DNA of 64,000 nucleotides from positions 62,001-126,000 of the forward strand of contig CAVXIT010000012.1 in assembly GCA_963761985.1 (NCBI GenBank). Reading direction: 5' to 3'. The translations under genes were made by a program, and so were the position numbers. The first letter of the stretch is position 1. Every line of letters starts with the position of its first letter. Positions 51,820 through 60,665 of the stretch are shown piece by piece. Source of the DNA: JACCTH01 sp963761985 (GTDB taxonomy: Bacteria > Actinomycetota > Acidimicrobiia > Spongiisociales > ZC4RG35). The notes beneath the pieces are model-generated. The model saw only the letters and a program-made list of their open reading frames with translations. It did no database searches and was not told the DNA's origin.

Positions 51820-52702
51820 ATGAGTTTGCGAATTGGGTTCAAGACCTCGCCCCAGGCGGTGGACTGGAACACGCTCGACGATACGTGGGCCGCGGCGGGG
51901 CAGCTCGACGTGTTCGATGCCGGATGGCTGAACGACCATCTAGTCGACATCGTTGCCAGCCGAGGGCACGACTCGTGGGAGTCATTGACCCTCCTCGCCT
52001 CCCTCGCTCACCGCGTCCCTGGAAAGTGGGTGGGTCATGGCGTGCTCTCGAACACATTCCGGCATCCGGCGGTCCTGGCAAAGGCGGCGACGCTCATGGA
52101 TCACGTGACTGGCGGTCACTTCATCCTTGGGCTTGGCGCTGGCTGGCTCGAAGACGAGCACCAGCCGTTTGGCATACCGCTTCCCCCGATCAGCGAACGG
52201 ATCGGCCGTCTCGAGTCGGCAGTCGCAGTACTGGCAGCTCTGTTCTCCCCGAACGCAGCAACGCCGCCCGGCGTCACCCTCCCAGATGAGTTCTATCCAC
52301 TCGCCGGAGCCGTCAATTCCCCACCGCCGCTCACCCCTGGGGGTCCACCGATCTACCTGGGGGGTCAGAAAAGCCGGGGCATTGCGTTAGCCGCCCGTTC
52401 AGCCCAGGGCTGGATCATGCCCGGAGATCGTGCAGGCGACCTCGCCTATCTCGTGGACCGACGCCATGCGATCCTGCGGGCTCTCGAGAAAGAAGGTCGG
52501 GATCCGGCCGGGTTTGCATTCGTCGGTCAGATTGCTTCGTCTCCCGATGCTGCGGGTAGACGTGAGGCTGTTGTTGCCGCGCAAGCAATGGTGCAGGCTG
52601 GGGCGACCGAGATCATCGTTGGTATCCCAGCCGCCGAGGGAACGGCGGCCCTCGAAATCGCAGCTTCCGAGATCGCCCGGCCGATCCGCCGAAACCGTCT
52701 GA
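51820..52702 (+). CDS. LLM-class flavin-dependent oxidoreductase, terminal frameshift
   Basis: A luciferase-like TIM barrel. ATG at 51820 with AAGGAG upstream; MSLRIGFKTSPQAVDWNTLD, VLSNTFRHPAVLAKAATLMD, LGLGAGWLEDEHQPFG and IYLGGQKSRGIALAA are characteristic of F420- or FMN-dependent members. An extra base near 52690 takes the frame past the natural end: corrected, it reads ...ARPIRETV and stops at 52700-52702 (294 residues). As written the frame runs on to 52809 through unrelated sequence. The substrate is unknown. Confidence 0.85.
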
Positions 52703-52709
52703 CCTGCCC

Positions 52710-52893
52710 CGTGGCCTTCTTGGAGCAGGGCGGGTCGGCTTCTTCCTCCGCGTCGAGGAGTTTCAAGCGAGCTACGACCGCTTGGCGACTGCCGGCGTGG
52801 AATTCGTAACGGAACCCCGCACCGAGAATTACGGCCAGGTCGCCGTGTTCGTCGACATCTGTGGCAACCGATGGGACCTATTGGGTTCCAACT
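52710..52893 (+). pseudogene. C-terminal remnant of a VOC-family gene
   Basis: After the corrected end of the oxidoreductase, a second frame encodes GRVGFFLRVEEFQASYDRLA, GVEFVTEPRTENYGQVAVF and GNRWDLLGSN, ending TGA at 52891-52893. This is the second half of a VOC domain; the first half, a start codon and a Shine-Dalgarno are missing. It is probably a deletion remnant, unless the first half was lost in assembly. Confidence 0.6.
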
Positions 52894-52897
52894 GAAC

Positions 52898-54130
52898 TTA
52901 CAAATTCAGAAACGATCGGTCTAGTTCCTTGATCGATGAAACCCCAATCAGGGTCATCGTTCGGCGCATGTCGTCGGCAAACCAGCGCAATACTTGATCG
53001 ACACCGCGCTCACCTGCCGCGCCGAGTCCGTAGAGGTAGGCACGACCTGCCATGCAGGCAGTCGCCCCCGCGGCAACCGCTTTGACAATGTCGCTCCCTC
53101 GGCGGACACCGCCGTCGCAGATGATTTCCAATCGGCCGGCAACAGCATCTGCGACCGGGGCGACCAGGCTGAAAGGGGCCGGCGAACTATCGAGTTGACG
53201 ACCGCCATGGTTCGAGAGTGCGATGGCCTCAACGCCTGCGTCGGCAGCGAGGACGGCGTCCTCAACCGACTGAATTCCTTTGATGACAATTGGGCCAGCC
53301 CAGACCGAACGTAGCCACTCCACGTCCTGCCACGAGAGCGCGGATTCGAACTGTTCATTGAGGTACTCGGACAGGTTCACCGGGGTAGATCCATCTCCGA
53401 CTTCGCGACCAACCACGTTGGCAAACCGGATCGGATCGCCTCTAAGAAACGACCAGGTCCACGATGGGTGGATCGCGGCATCGAGGATCGTTCCGGGTCC
53501 AAGTTTGGGCGGTAACGAGAAGCCCCGGCGCACGTCGCGCTCTCGACGGCCGAGCACTGCTGTGTCCACCGTCAGAACCAAGGCTTCGTAGCCCGCGCCG
53601 GCGGCGCGATCGGCCATCTCCTTGATCAGCCCACGATCCTTCCATGCATAAACCTGGAGCCAGAGACGACCGCGGCTCACTGCCCGCACTTCTTCAATCG
53701 AACGCGTGCCGAGAGTCGACAATGTGTATGGCAGGCCCGCACGGTCGGCAGCCCGAGCCACCGCGAGCTCGCCCTCAGGGTCGGCGATCCGGGTAAATCC
53801 GGTGGGGGCAAGCGCCAGCGGATAAGACAAGGGCTGACCGAGAAGCGTTGATTTGATCTTGACGTCTTTGACACCTCGCAAGACACGAGGTCGAAATGTG
53901 GTTTCGGCAAAGGCCTTCTGGCTTGCCGCCAGACTTCGTTCGTCCTCAGCCGCGCCGTCGATGTAGTCGAACACGCCCCCGGGAAGACGCCGCCGAGCAA
54001 TCCTGCGGAGATCCGCAACCGACGCCGCCCGCATCAGGCGTCGCTCAACAGGATCGGTCTCAAATCGTTGGAATCGGACCACCGATCTGAGAGTTGCGAG
54101 GATCTGGCGCACGGAAATCGATCGGTTCAC
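52898..54130 (-). CDS. FMN-dependent alpha-hydroxy acid dehydrogenase (LldD-like)
   Basis: A 410-residue flavoenzyme oxidising L-lactate or a related 2-hydroxy acid. RRLPGGVFDYIDGAAEDERSL is the family start, LALAPTGFTRIADPEGELAV binds FMN, and ALSNHGGRQLDSSPAP contains the catalytic His and Arg. GGVRRGSDIVKAVAAGATAC is the phosphate site. The sequence is nearer to mycofactocin-associated or LldD-type quinone-linked enzymes than to oxidases; no mycofactocin genes are nearby. Length is normal. The initiating Met and an Arg-rich N-terminus give no membrane segment. Confidence 0.92.
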   Translation of the reverse strand: MNRSISVRQILATLRSVVRFQRFETDPVERRLMRAASVADLRRIARRRLPGGVFDYIDGAAEDERSLAASQKAFAETTFRPRVLRGVKDVKIKSTLLGQPLSYPLALAPTGFTRIADPEGELAVARAADRAGLPYTLSTLGTRSIEEVRAVSRGRLWLQVYAWKDRGLIKEMADRAAGAGYEALVLTVDTAVLGRRERDVRRGFSLPPKLGPGTILDAAIHPSWTWSFLRGDPIRFANVVGREVGDGSTPVNLSEYLNEQFESALSWQDVEWLRSVWAGPIVIKGIQSVEDAVLAADAGVEAIALSNHGGRQLDSSPAPFSLVAPVADAVAGRLEIICDGGVRRGSDIVKAVAAGATACMAGRAYLYGLGAAGERGVDQVLRWFADDMRRTMTLIGVSSIKELDRSFLNL

Positions 54131-54162
54131 CAGGCATTCTGGCTCATCCGTACAATGACCGG

Positions 54163-54472
54163 ATGAGCAGATCGTTTGAGCCGATTGCCTGCTCGCTACC
54201 TGCCCGGGACGCTTCGGACCAGGTCAGCGAATGGCAGGATTTGGCGTATAAGACTCTCACCAGGGACCGGGTGGCAGGCGGTTTCGTTCTCACCTTTCGC
54301 GGCAGGTAACACAGAAATGGTGGAGGATCTTGCCCGGCGAGAATCGGCTTGTTGCGGGTTTCTCGACATTGCGACCGAGCGATTCGCCGGGGGTATTCGC
54401 CTCGCAATGACTTCGGACAACCCAGAAGCTTTGCCGGTTATCGATCTCTTGGTTGGGTCACGACCCGACTGA
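54163..54472 (+). CDS. Small CC-motif protein, one frameshift
   Basis: About 102 residues when joined. ATG at 54163 opens MSRSFEPIACSLPARDASDQ and WQDLAYKTLTRD. One extra C near 54300 causes a false stop at 54307-54309; in the next frame it continues TEMVEDLARRESACCGFLD to 54472. The pattern (single Cys, W..L, then E..CCGFL) is seen in small actinobacterial proteins near metal or redox genes, probably thiol-based. Function unknown. The lactate-dehydrogenase-like gene is divergent. Confidence 0.6.
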
Positions 54473-54523
54473 CACCACTTGGTGGGCTTAGGGCGTGACG
54501 CCGCAATTCGACCGTTCGGAGCC

Positions 54524-54964
54524 ATGGCCGCTGTAACGAAAGGCCCCGTCCTGCGACTTTTCTGGAAAGCACATCGATTCCTGCTTCGGATGACTCGGGG
54601 TCGGCTTTTCACTCGCCTGGGCCCCGGACGCCAGCTGCTGCTGACGACCCGCGGGCGAAAGTCAGGCGAGCTGCGATCAGTGGCCCTGTCATATCTGAAA
54701 GATGCCGAGCGCTGGATGGTGATCGCCTCCAACGCAGGGGAGGATCGCCACCCGGCCTGGTGGCTCAATCTCCAGTCAGATCAGAACGCCACTGTCACTG
54801 TCGAGGGTGAATCCTTTCCAGCCACCGCCCATGAATTGGAAGAGCCCGAACGAAGCGAAGTCTTCTCGCGCTTCGTTGCTGAGCTTGACGAGAGCTATCT
54901 CGAGTATCAAAAGCGAACGACGCGTAGGTTGCCCGTCGTGGCCCTAACGCGAACAACGATGTGA
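54524..54964 (+). CDS. Deazaflavin-dependent nitroreductase-family protein (Ddn-like)
   Basis: A 146-residue split-beta-barrel protein related to mycobacterial Ddn and other F420H2-dependent reductases. I choose ATG 54524 (MAAVTKGPVLRLFWKAHRFL); an upstream GTG/ATG frame would be unusually long. LLLTTRGRKSGELRSVALSY is the cofactor-phosphate motif and HPAWWLNLQSDQNATVTVEG the typical end of the barrel. The stop overlaps the sirtuin start. Substrate unknown. Confidence 0.88.
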   Translation: MAAVTKGPVLRLFWKAHRFLLRMTRGRLFTRLGPGRQLLLTTRGRKSGELRSVALSYLKDAERWMVIASNAGEDRHPAWWLNLQSDQNATVTVEGESFPATAHELEEPERSEVFSRFVAELDESYLEYQKRTTRRLPVVALTRTTM

Positions 54965-55728
54965 CGACTCCGACCGAACTCGCGACCGAGATCCTGGCCG
55001 GACACTTGCCGATCCTGGCATTCACCGGCGCCGGTATCTCGACCGAATCCGGGGTGCCCGACTTTCGGGGTCCCAATGGGCTGTGGACCAAGATGGATCC
55101 TGCCGACTTCACCATCCAGAAATACCTCAGCGATCCCGAGCGCCGCCAACGCGGTTGGAAGTTGCATGCCGAAGGACAGCTGTGGGGAGCAAGGGCACCG
55201 CTGGAGCCGAATCGCGCGCACTTCGCACTCGTTGATCTCCATCGCGCGCGAAAGCTCCACGGATGCGTCACACAAAACGTCGACGGACTCCACATCAAGG
55301 CGGGGTTGCCCGAGGAAGTGGTCGCCGAGGTTCACGGTCACGTTCGCGCGGTGCGCTGCGTCGACTGCAAAGCCACCTGGCCCACTGAAACCGTGCTGGC
55401 GCGAGTGGACGAAGGAGAGGCGGAGCCACGTTGTGTCGAGTGCGGGGGCATCATCAAGACGACGACGGTGATGTTCGGCGAGCAGCTCGTCCCAGAAACT
55501 ATGGAGAAGGCATGGGATCTCGCGGATCAGTCGGGCTCAGTCCTGGCTATCGGGACCACTCTCGGCGTTTGGCCAGCGGCCGAAATTCCCTTTGCAATGG
55601 TTCAGGCAGGGAAGCCTTTGGTGATCATCAATCAGGGCGAAACCGAGATGGACCGCCTCGCTGAGGCACGGCTCGGTGGTGGTGCCGGTGAGCTGACAAG
55701 CGAGATCGCGACCCGGCTTATTCGCTGA
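54961..55728 (+). CDS. cobB: Sir2-family NAD-dependent protein deacylase
   Basis: A 255-residue sirtuin. FTGAGISTESGVPDFRG (21-37) binds NAD, TQNVDGLHIKAG and His125 (EVHGH) form the active site, and four Cys (133, 136, 158, 161) in CVDCKATW and CVECGGII bind zinc. No Tyr-Arg pair typical of desuccinylases was identified, so plain deacetylation is likelier. GTG start overlaps the previous stop. It may control acyl-CoA enzymes encoded downstream. Confidence 0.93.
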   Translation: MTTPTELATEILAGHLPILAFTGAGISTESGVPDFRGPNGLWTKMDPADFTIQKYLSDPERRQRGWKLHAEGQLWGARAPLEPNRAHFALVDLHRARKLHGCVTQNVDGLHIKAGLPEEVVAEVHGHVRAVRCVDCKATWPTETVLARVDEGEAEPRCVECGGIIKTTTVMFGEQLVPETMEKAWDLADQSGSVLAIGTTLGVWPAAEIPFAMVQAGKPLVIINQGETEMDRLAEARLGGGAGELTSEIATRLIR

Positions 55729-55761
55729 CATCCCGCCCTACCTTTTCTTATCGTCTTTCTT

Positions 55762-56862
55762 GTGAGCGACGAACTGCGTGCGATAACTGAAGCCGATCTC
55801 CCCGAGCTCTATGAGCTTCAGCGGAGGGCTGAGGTCTATGACAAGGTGCCACTTGTCACCCCCTGGGAGGAGTTCGAGGAGGTTAAAGATGACCCCGCCA
55901 CGAATCTCGCCGCTGATTCCGTGATGGTGCTGCGCGACAAACGGGCGATCGGTTTTGGACGTGTGTGGTATCGCTCCTCCCACGACGGCGATCACGCCCG
56001 GGCCTTCATGATGGGTGCAGTCGATCCGCCGTTTCGCCGTCAGGGTGTCGGCAGCCAGATCCTCGAATGGACGATGGCGAGAGGCCGGGAGGCAATGTCC
56101 ACTGCCCCACCCGAGCAAGAGCGATTCCTACGGACCTTCGCCTTCGACTTCGAGCACGAAACGATCGCCCTCTATGAACGCCACGGGTTCAAACCAATCC
56201 GCTATTTCGCCGAGCTGGTTCGCCCCCTGCCGGAACCGATCGCTGTATTTGCAGTCGAAGGTGTCGAAATCACGGGCTGGGACCCAACGAGAGCCGAAGA
56301 GGTCCGGCAGGTGATGAATCTGGCCTTTCGGGATCACTGGGGCTCCACTCCGACTGACCCTGCCAGCTGGGATCACCGGCTCGGGGGGGCCGGTACTCGC
56401 CTCGACCTCAGCTACCTCGCTCTAGCCGACGACAAGGTGGTCGGAGCCTGTCTCAATGCCCACTTTCCCGACGATCAGGAGGTGACAGGACGGCTCGACG
56501 GGATCATCGATCAACTCGGGACGCACCCCGGCTATCGCAAGCGGGGCATTGCCTCGGCCCTGATCGAGACATCCTGTGAACGCTTCCGTCAGCTCGGGTG
56601 GGATCACGCCATGCTCGGAGTCGACAGCGACAACCCAACCGGGGCGTATCACCTCTATCAGCGACTTGGCTTTCAACCCCTGCACCGCTCGCTGCAGCAC
56701 CAGCTCCAGGTGTTTCTCCCCCCGGAGGGGGGAGTACCGCCGCAGGCGGGGAGGGGGCGCAGCCCTTCACACGCGATTAGAGAAACGTATCTCCCTACTT
56801 CCGGCTACGCCGGCTTTCCCCCTCCGGGGGGAAAAACCAGGGGGCGGGTAGCCTCCGACTTA
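55762..56862 (+). CDS. Two-domain GNAT acetyltransferase with repeat-derived extension
   Basis: A GTG at 55762 opens a protein with two GNAT domains: AVDPPFRRQGVGSQILEW (first acetyl-CoA loop) and GTHPGYRKRGIASALIETS (second), each with the R/Q-x-x-G-x-G/A motif, as in MshD-like and other tandem acetyltransferases. The natural domain ends near 56709 (LGFQPLHRSLQHQLQV). The frame then runs through REP-like copies B and C (PPEGGVPPQAGRGR) and remains open to 57015, 154 nt inside the acyl-CoA dehydrogenase gene. I give the end only up to that gene; the native stop was probably displaced. Confidence 0.8.
56710..56759 (+). repeat. REP-like double-hairpin repeat, copy B
   Basis: CTCCCCCC/GGGGGGAG stem (56716-56734) followed by CCGCC/GGCGG (56737-56749). 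It matches copy A (25181-25233, reverse complement) along its length and lies in the same reading frame relative to the host gene, encoding PPEGG. Confidence 0.8.
56791..56848 (-). repeat. REP-like double-hairpin repeat, copy C, inverted to copy B
   Basis: CCGGC/GCCGG stem (56801-56813) followed by TTTCCCCC/GGGGGGAAA (56815-56834). Same element as A and B but inverted relative to B, about 30 nt away, forming a BIME-like pair just upstream of the acyl-CoA dehydrogenase start. Confidence 0.75.
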
Positions 56863-58622
56863 TGGGTTATAAGGCGCCGCTCGACGAGATCGAATTCACA
56901 CTCGCCAACATTGTCGACCTCGAATCGATCTCGAAACTCAACGGATTTCAACACGCAGATTTGGCGACGGTCAGTGGCGTGCTCGAGGAAGCGGGACGCT
57001 TCTTCTCGGAGGTAATCGCACCGCTCAACCGAATCGGTGACCAGCAAGGGAGCAAGCTCCAGGCCGATGGCACGGTGAAAACCCCCGACGGTTTTCGGGA
57101 CGCGTACAAGAAGTATGTCGAGGCGGGTTGGGGCGGGGTCCACATCGCGGAGGAATACGGCGGCGGCGGCATGCCCTACACCGTTGGGGTGGTCATTCAG
57201 GAGATGTTCAAGTCGGCGAACATGGCCTTTTCGCTCTGTCCGCTTCTGACCCAAGCATCGATCGAAGCGCTCATGAGCCACGGGTCGCCCGAACAACAGG
57301 CGCTGTATCTCGAAAAGCTGGTCAGCGGGCAGTGGAGCGGAACCATGTGCCTGACGGAGCCGCAGGCCGGTTCGGATGTCGGGGCGCTTACGACGCGAGC
57401 AGAACCTCAGGACGATGGGACCTACCGCCTATTCGGGCAGAAGATCTTCATTACCTGGGGAGAGCACGACTTGGCGGAGAACATCATCCACCTTGTCCTC
57501 GCCCGCACTCCTGGCGCGCACCCAGGCACCAAAGGCATCTCGCTCTTTCTCGTACCCAAGTTGGTTCCCGACGCCAATGGCGATCCGGGGGAAGCCAATG
57601 ATCTGAAGGTGGTCTCGATCGAGCACAAGATGGGAATCAACGCCTCGCCGACGTGCGTGTTGTCGTTCGGCGACAAGGGCGAGGGGGCGGTGGGCTATCT
57701 CATCGGCGACGAGCAGTCGGGCATGAAGTACATGTTCACGATGATGAACACCGCTCGTGTGGGCGTCGGCGTGGAGGGTCTGTCGATCACCGAAGCCGCC
57801 TATCAAAAGGCGCTGGAGTTTGCTCAGGTGCGTAAGCAAGGCCGCGAACCCGGAGCTAGCGAGGATGCGGTCATCGTCGAGCATCCCGATGTGCGCCGCA
57901 TGCTCTTGACGATGAGGGCCTACAAGGAAGCGATTCGTGGGCTCCTCTATTTCAACGCCCGGCAGGTCGATCTGGAACGCCATGCCGAGTCGACGGAAGA
58001 GCGGGGTCACGCCAGCGAACTCAGCGCCCTTCTAACCCCGATCTCCAAAGCCTGGTCGACCGACGTCGGCGTCGAAATGGCCTCCATCGGCATCCAGGTG
58101 CACGGCGGCATGGGTTTCATCGAGGAGACGGGAGCCGCCCAGTTCTATCGCGACATCCGCATCGCCCCGATCTATGAGGGAACCAACGGGATCCAATCGA
58201 TCGATCTTGTCACCCGCAAGCTCGGGATGCGCCGCGGTCAAGTGGCAAAGGAATTCTTCGAGCTCATCGAGAGCCACGTGGCCGAAGCGCCGGAGGAGCT
58301 AGCCGATGTGGCCGCCCCGCTGCTCGCGGCACTATCGAGTTTGCGAACTGCAACCGATCATCTGCTCGCGGCAGAGAATCCCAACGAATTGCTGGCCGGT
58401 GCTACTCCCTATCTAAAAATGTTCGGGCTCATGATCGGCGGATGGGTGCATCTGCAATCGGCCGTGGCCGCCAACGCGAGTTTGAAGTCGAAGTCCGACC
58501 ATTTCCTCGAAGGGCGCCTCGGGCTCGCGCGTTTCTACAACTCGCAGATTCTCCCCCAAGCCAACGGGCTGCTACTGGCCGTTACCGCAACCAGCACGCA
58601 ACTCGACCCAGCGTTCCTCTAG
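56862..58622 (+). CDS. Acyl-CoA dehydrogenase, long form
   Basis: A 586-residue flavin enzyme introducing the 2,3-double bond in acyl-CoAs. MCLTEPQAGSDVGALTT (162-178) contacts FAD and substrate, FITWGEHD the FAD ring, and the catalytic base Glu439 is in IYEGTNGIQSIDL. A C-terminal extension of about 100 residues marks the FadE5/AidB-like long subfamily. The ATG at 56862 lies 14 nt after copy C of the REP-like repeat. The SDR and KAS genes follow within 5 nt and 4-nt overlap, so the three form an operon. The EtfD-like protein could accept its electrons via ETF. Confidence 0.94.
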   Translation: MGYKAPLDEIEFTLANIVDLESISKLNGFQHADLATVSGVLEEAGRFFSEVIAPLNRIGDQQGSKLQADGTVKTPDGFRDAYKKYVEAGWGGVHIAEEYGGGGMPYTVGVVIQEMFKSANMAFSLCPLLTQASIEALMSHGSPEQQALYLEKLVSGQWSGTMCLTEPQAGSDVGALTTRAEPQDDGTYRLFGQKIFITWGEHDLAENIIHLVLARTPGAHPGTKGISLFLVPKLVPDANGDPGEANDLKVVSIEHKMGINASPTCVLSFGDKGEGAVGYLIGDEQSGMKYMFTMMNTARVGVGVEGLSITEAAYQKALEFAQVRKQGREPGASEDAVIVEHPDVRRMLLTMRAYKEAIRGLLYFNARQVDLERHAESTEERGHASELSALLTPISKAWSTDVGVEMASIGIQVHGGMGFIEETGAAQFYRDIRIAPIYEGTNGIQSIDLVTRKLGMRRGQVAKEFFELIESHVAEAPEELADVAAPLLAALSSLRTATDHLLAAENPNELLAGATPYLKMFGLMIGGWVHLQSAVAANASLKSKSDHFLEGRLGLARFYNSQILPQANGLLLAVTATSTQLDPAFL

Positions 58623-58626
58623 ACGG

Positions 58627-59391
58627 ATGGACCTCGCCGGCAAGGTGGCGGTGGTCACCGGCGGCGCCAGCGGAATCGGTGCAGCTCTGGCGCGGGCGTT
58701 CGCCAAAGAAGGAGCACAGGTGGCCGTCGCCGATCTCAATGCAGCCGGCGCGAATGAAGTTGCGGCCGAGGTCGGCGGTATCGCCTTGACGATCGATGTC
58801 TCCATCGAGGCCGACAACAAGCGCCTAATTGAGGAAGCCGAGAACATCCTGGGACCGATCGATCTTTTCTGCGCCAACGCCGGAATCGCTCTCGGCGGAT
58901 CCGAACAAAGCCCCGATGAGGATTGGGAGCGGATGTGGCGAGTCAACTTCCTCTCCCATGTCTATGCCGCCCGGCACCTCATCCCACGCTGGAAAGAACG
59001 GGGTGGGGGCTACCTGCTGGTGACGGCTTCGGCGGCGGGTTTGCTCTCCAACCTTGGTGCAGCTCAGTATTCAGTGACCAAACATGCCGCCGTGGCCTTC
59101 GCCGAATGGCTATCGATCACTTATGGCGACGAAGGGATCAGAGTCTCCTGTCTCTGCCCCCAGGGCGTGCTCACCCCGATTCTTGACCTCGTCTCCGAAG
59201 TGAGCGGGTTCCTGCGGTCTACGGCAATAACGCCCGAACAGGTCGCAGCCGACGTCGTGATCGGAATCGCCGCCGAACGATTCTTGATCTTGCCCCACCC
59301 CGAAGTAGCTCAGTACGAGCAAAGGCGCGCAGGCGATCGTGATCGCTGGCTGGAAGGTATGAGACAACTCAGTCGTAACCTGAAGGGGTGA
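58627..59391 (+). CDS. Short-chain dehydrogenase/reductase
   Basis: A 254-residue classical SDR. TGGASGIG (11-18) is the NAD(P) loop, CANAGIA the NAG motif, and Ser135, Tyr148, Lys152 (AAQYSVTKHAA) the catalytic set. Asp36 (VADLNA) favours NAD. The position between an acyl-CoA dehydrogenase and a ketoacyl synthase suggests a 3-hydroxyacyl or alcohol substrate. ATGA-type overlap with the next gene. Confidence 0.92.
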   Translation: MDLAGKVAVVTGGASGIGAALARAFAKEGAQVAVADLNAAGANEVAAEVGGIALTIDVSIEADNKRLIEEAENILGPIDLFCANAGIALGGSEQSPDEDWERMWRVNFLSHVYAARHLIPRWKERGGGYLLVTASAAGLLSNLGAAQYSVTKHAAVAFAEWLSITYGDEGIRVSCLCPQGVLTPILDLVSEVSGFLRSTAITPEQVAADVVIGIAAERFLILPHPEVAQYEQRRAGDRDRWLEGMRQLSRNLKG

Positions 59392-60554
59392 ACAAGCGAC
59401 GGGTAGCCGTCACCGGGCTCGGCATCGTTTGCCAACCAGGTATTGGCGTCGATCAGTTTTGGGAGGGGCTCAAGATGCCTCCGATCGCCGGCGAACACCA
59501 TCAAATCGAGGGTTGGGACGCTGAGAAATGGATGCCCAAAAAGGAAGCGCGTCGCCTGGATCGTTTCGCTCAGATGGCGGTCGTCGCCGCCGAAGAGGCC
59601 CTCGCTCAGGCAGGCGAACTAACTGCTCCTCTAGACCGCATCGCCGTACCTGTGGCCAGCGGGATCGGTGGTCTCGAAGCACTCGAAGAACTGGTCGAGG
59701 TCGCGTACTCGGAGGAGCGTCGCCCCTCACCGCTGTTGGTGCCGATGATGATGTGCAACGCAGCAGCTGCAGCTATTTCGATCAAATTCGGATTTGGCGG
59801 GCCCATCACCACCCAGGTGGTCGCCTGTGCTGCTGGCGGCCAGGCGATCATCGATGGCGTGCGGGCCATCCAATGGGGCTACGCCGACGTCGCAGTGGCC
59901 GGTGGCGCGGAAGCCGCGATCCGAACCCCTTCCATTGCCGGTTTCGTCTCCGCCCGCGCCATGTCGCCGACACTGACCGCGCGTCCGTTCTCAGTCGATC
60001 GAGATGGAATGGTGCTCGGCGAGGGTGCGGCCATCCTGATTTTGGAGGAGTGGGAGATGGCCCAGGCGCGTGGCGCCACGATCCTGGCCGAGATGACCGG
60101 CGGTGCTGCAACCGGCGACGCCCACCACCTCACCGCCCCTCATCCGGATGGGGCCGGGGCCGAAAGAGCGCTACGCCTGGCTTTGGCCGATGCCGACCTC
60201 GAGCCGGCTGACGTCGGCTATGTCAATGCCCATGGGACCGGGACCGATCTCAACGACAGCACCGAAGGTGCGGTGATCGCCCGGGTGTTCGACCAACAAC
60301 CTCCGGTGTCGTCGATCAAGGGAGCGACCGGCCATGCGCTGGGTGCCAGCGGAGCGATCGAAGCCGTCACTGCGGTGGTGGCCATCCAGAAACGGGAATT
60401 GCCTCCAAACCTCGGTCTCACGACTCAAGACCCGGAAATCCCCTTGACCGACCTTGTTCTTGAGCCTCGAGAGTTCATCCCTGCGCCGATCGTGTCCAAC
60501 TCCTTCGGTTTCGGCGGTCACAACACTGTGTTGGTGATCTCGCCTCCGTCGTAA
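59388..60554 (+). CDS. Beta-ketoacyl-ACP synthase II-like (FabF/KAS)
   Basis: A 388-residue condensing enzyme. The Cys-His-His triad is present: Cys147 (VACAAGGQ), His282 (NAHGTGTDLND) and His316 (IKGATGHALGASGAIEA), with Lys311. NSFGFGGHN closes the fold. It is shorter than E. coli FabF and the nucleophile motif lacks the usual Thr. Acyl carrier protein and other fab genes are not nearby, so it may serve a lipid or secondary route. The TPP riboswitch begins 12 nt after its stop. Confidence 0.92.
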   Translation: MNKRRVAVTGLGIVCQPGIGVDQFWEGLKMPPIAGEHHQIEGWDAEKWMPKKEARRLDRFAQMAVVAAEEALAQAGELTAPLDRIAVPVASGIGGLEALEELVEVAYSEERRPSPLLVPMMMCNAAAAAISIKFGFGGPITTQVVACAAGGQAIIDGVRAIQWGYADVAVAGGAEAAIRTPSIAGFVSARAMSPTLTARPFSVDRDGMVLGEGAAILILEEWEMAQARGATILAEMTGGAATGDAHHLTAPHPDGAGAERALRLALADADLEPADVGYVNAHGTGTDLNDSTEGAVIARVFDQQPPVSSIKGATGHALGASGAIEAVTAVVAIQKRELPPNLGLTTQDPEIPLTDLVLEPREFIPAPIVSNSFGFGGHNTVLVISPPS

Positions 60555-60565
60555 ACTGACAGTCG

Positions 60566-60662
60566 TAAGACACGGGAGCCCCAGATCATCAATTTGGGGG
60601 CTGAGAGGGAGTCGCACTCCGACCGTAAGAACCTGATCCGGGTCATGCCGGCGTAGGAAGGA
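60566..60662 (+). promoter_or_regulatory. TPP riboswitch (THI element)
   Basis: The conserved core is present in order: ACACGGGAGCCCC at the P1/P2 entry, GGGGGCTGAGAGGGA, then CCGTAAGAACCTGATCC and GGTCATGCCGGCGTAGGAA closing P1. It ends 3 nt before the ThiB ATG and includes the Shine-Dalgarno (GGAAGGA), which suggests control at translation initiation: TPP binding would hide the ribosome site. Confidence 0.95.
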
Positions 60663-60665
60663 CAG

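Noticed and set aside
50355..51820. Genomic island inserted at tRNA-Lys
   Set aside because: Codon and gene types are somewhat accessory, but there is no integrase, no repeated tRNA 3' end and no clear composition change.
56862..57015. Continuation of the GNAT protein inside acyl-CoA dehydrogenase
   Set aside because: The acyl-CoA dehydrogenase N-terminus is well conserved from 56862; the GNAT frame here is only run-on after loss of its stop.
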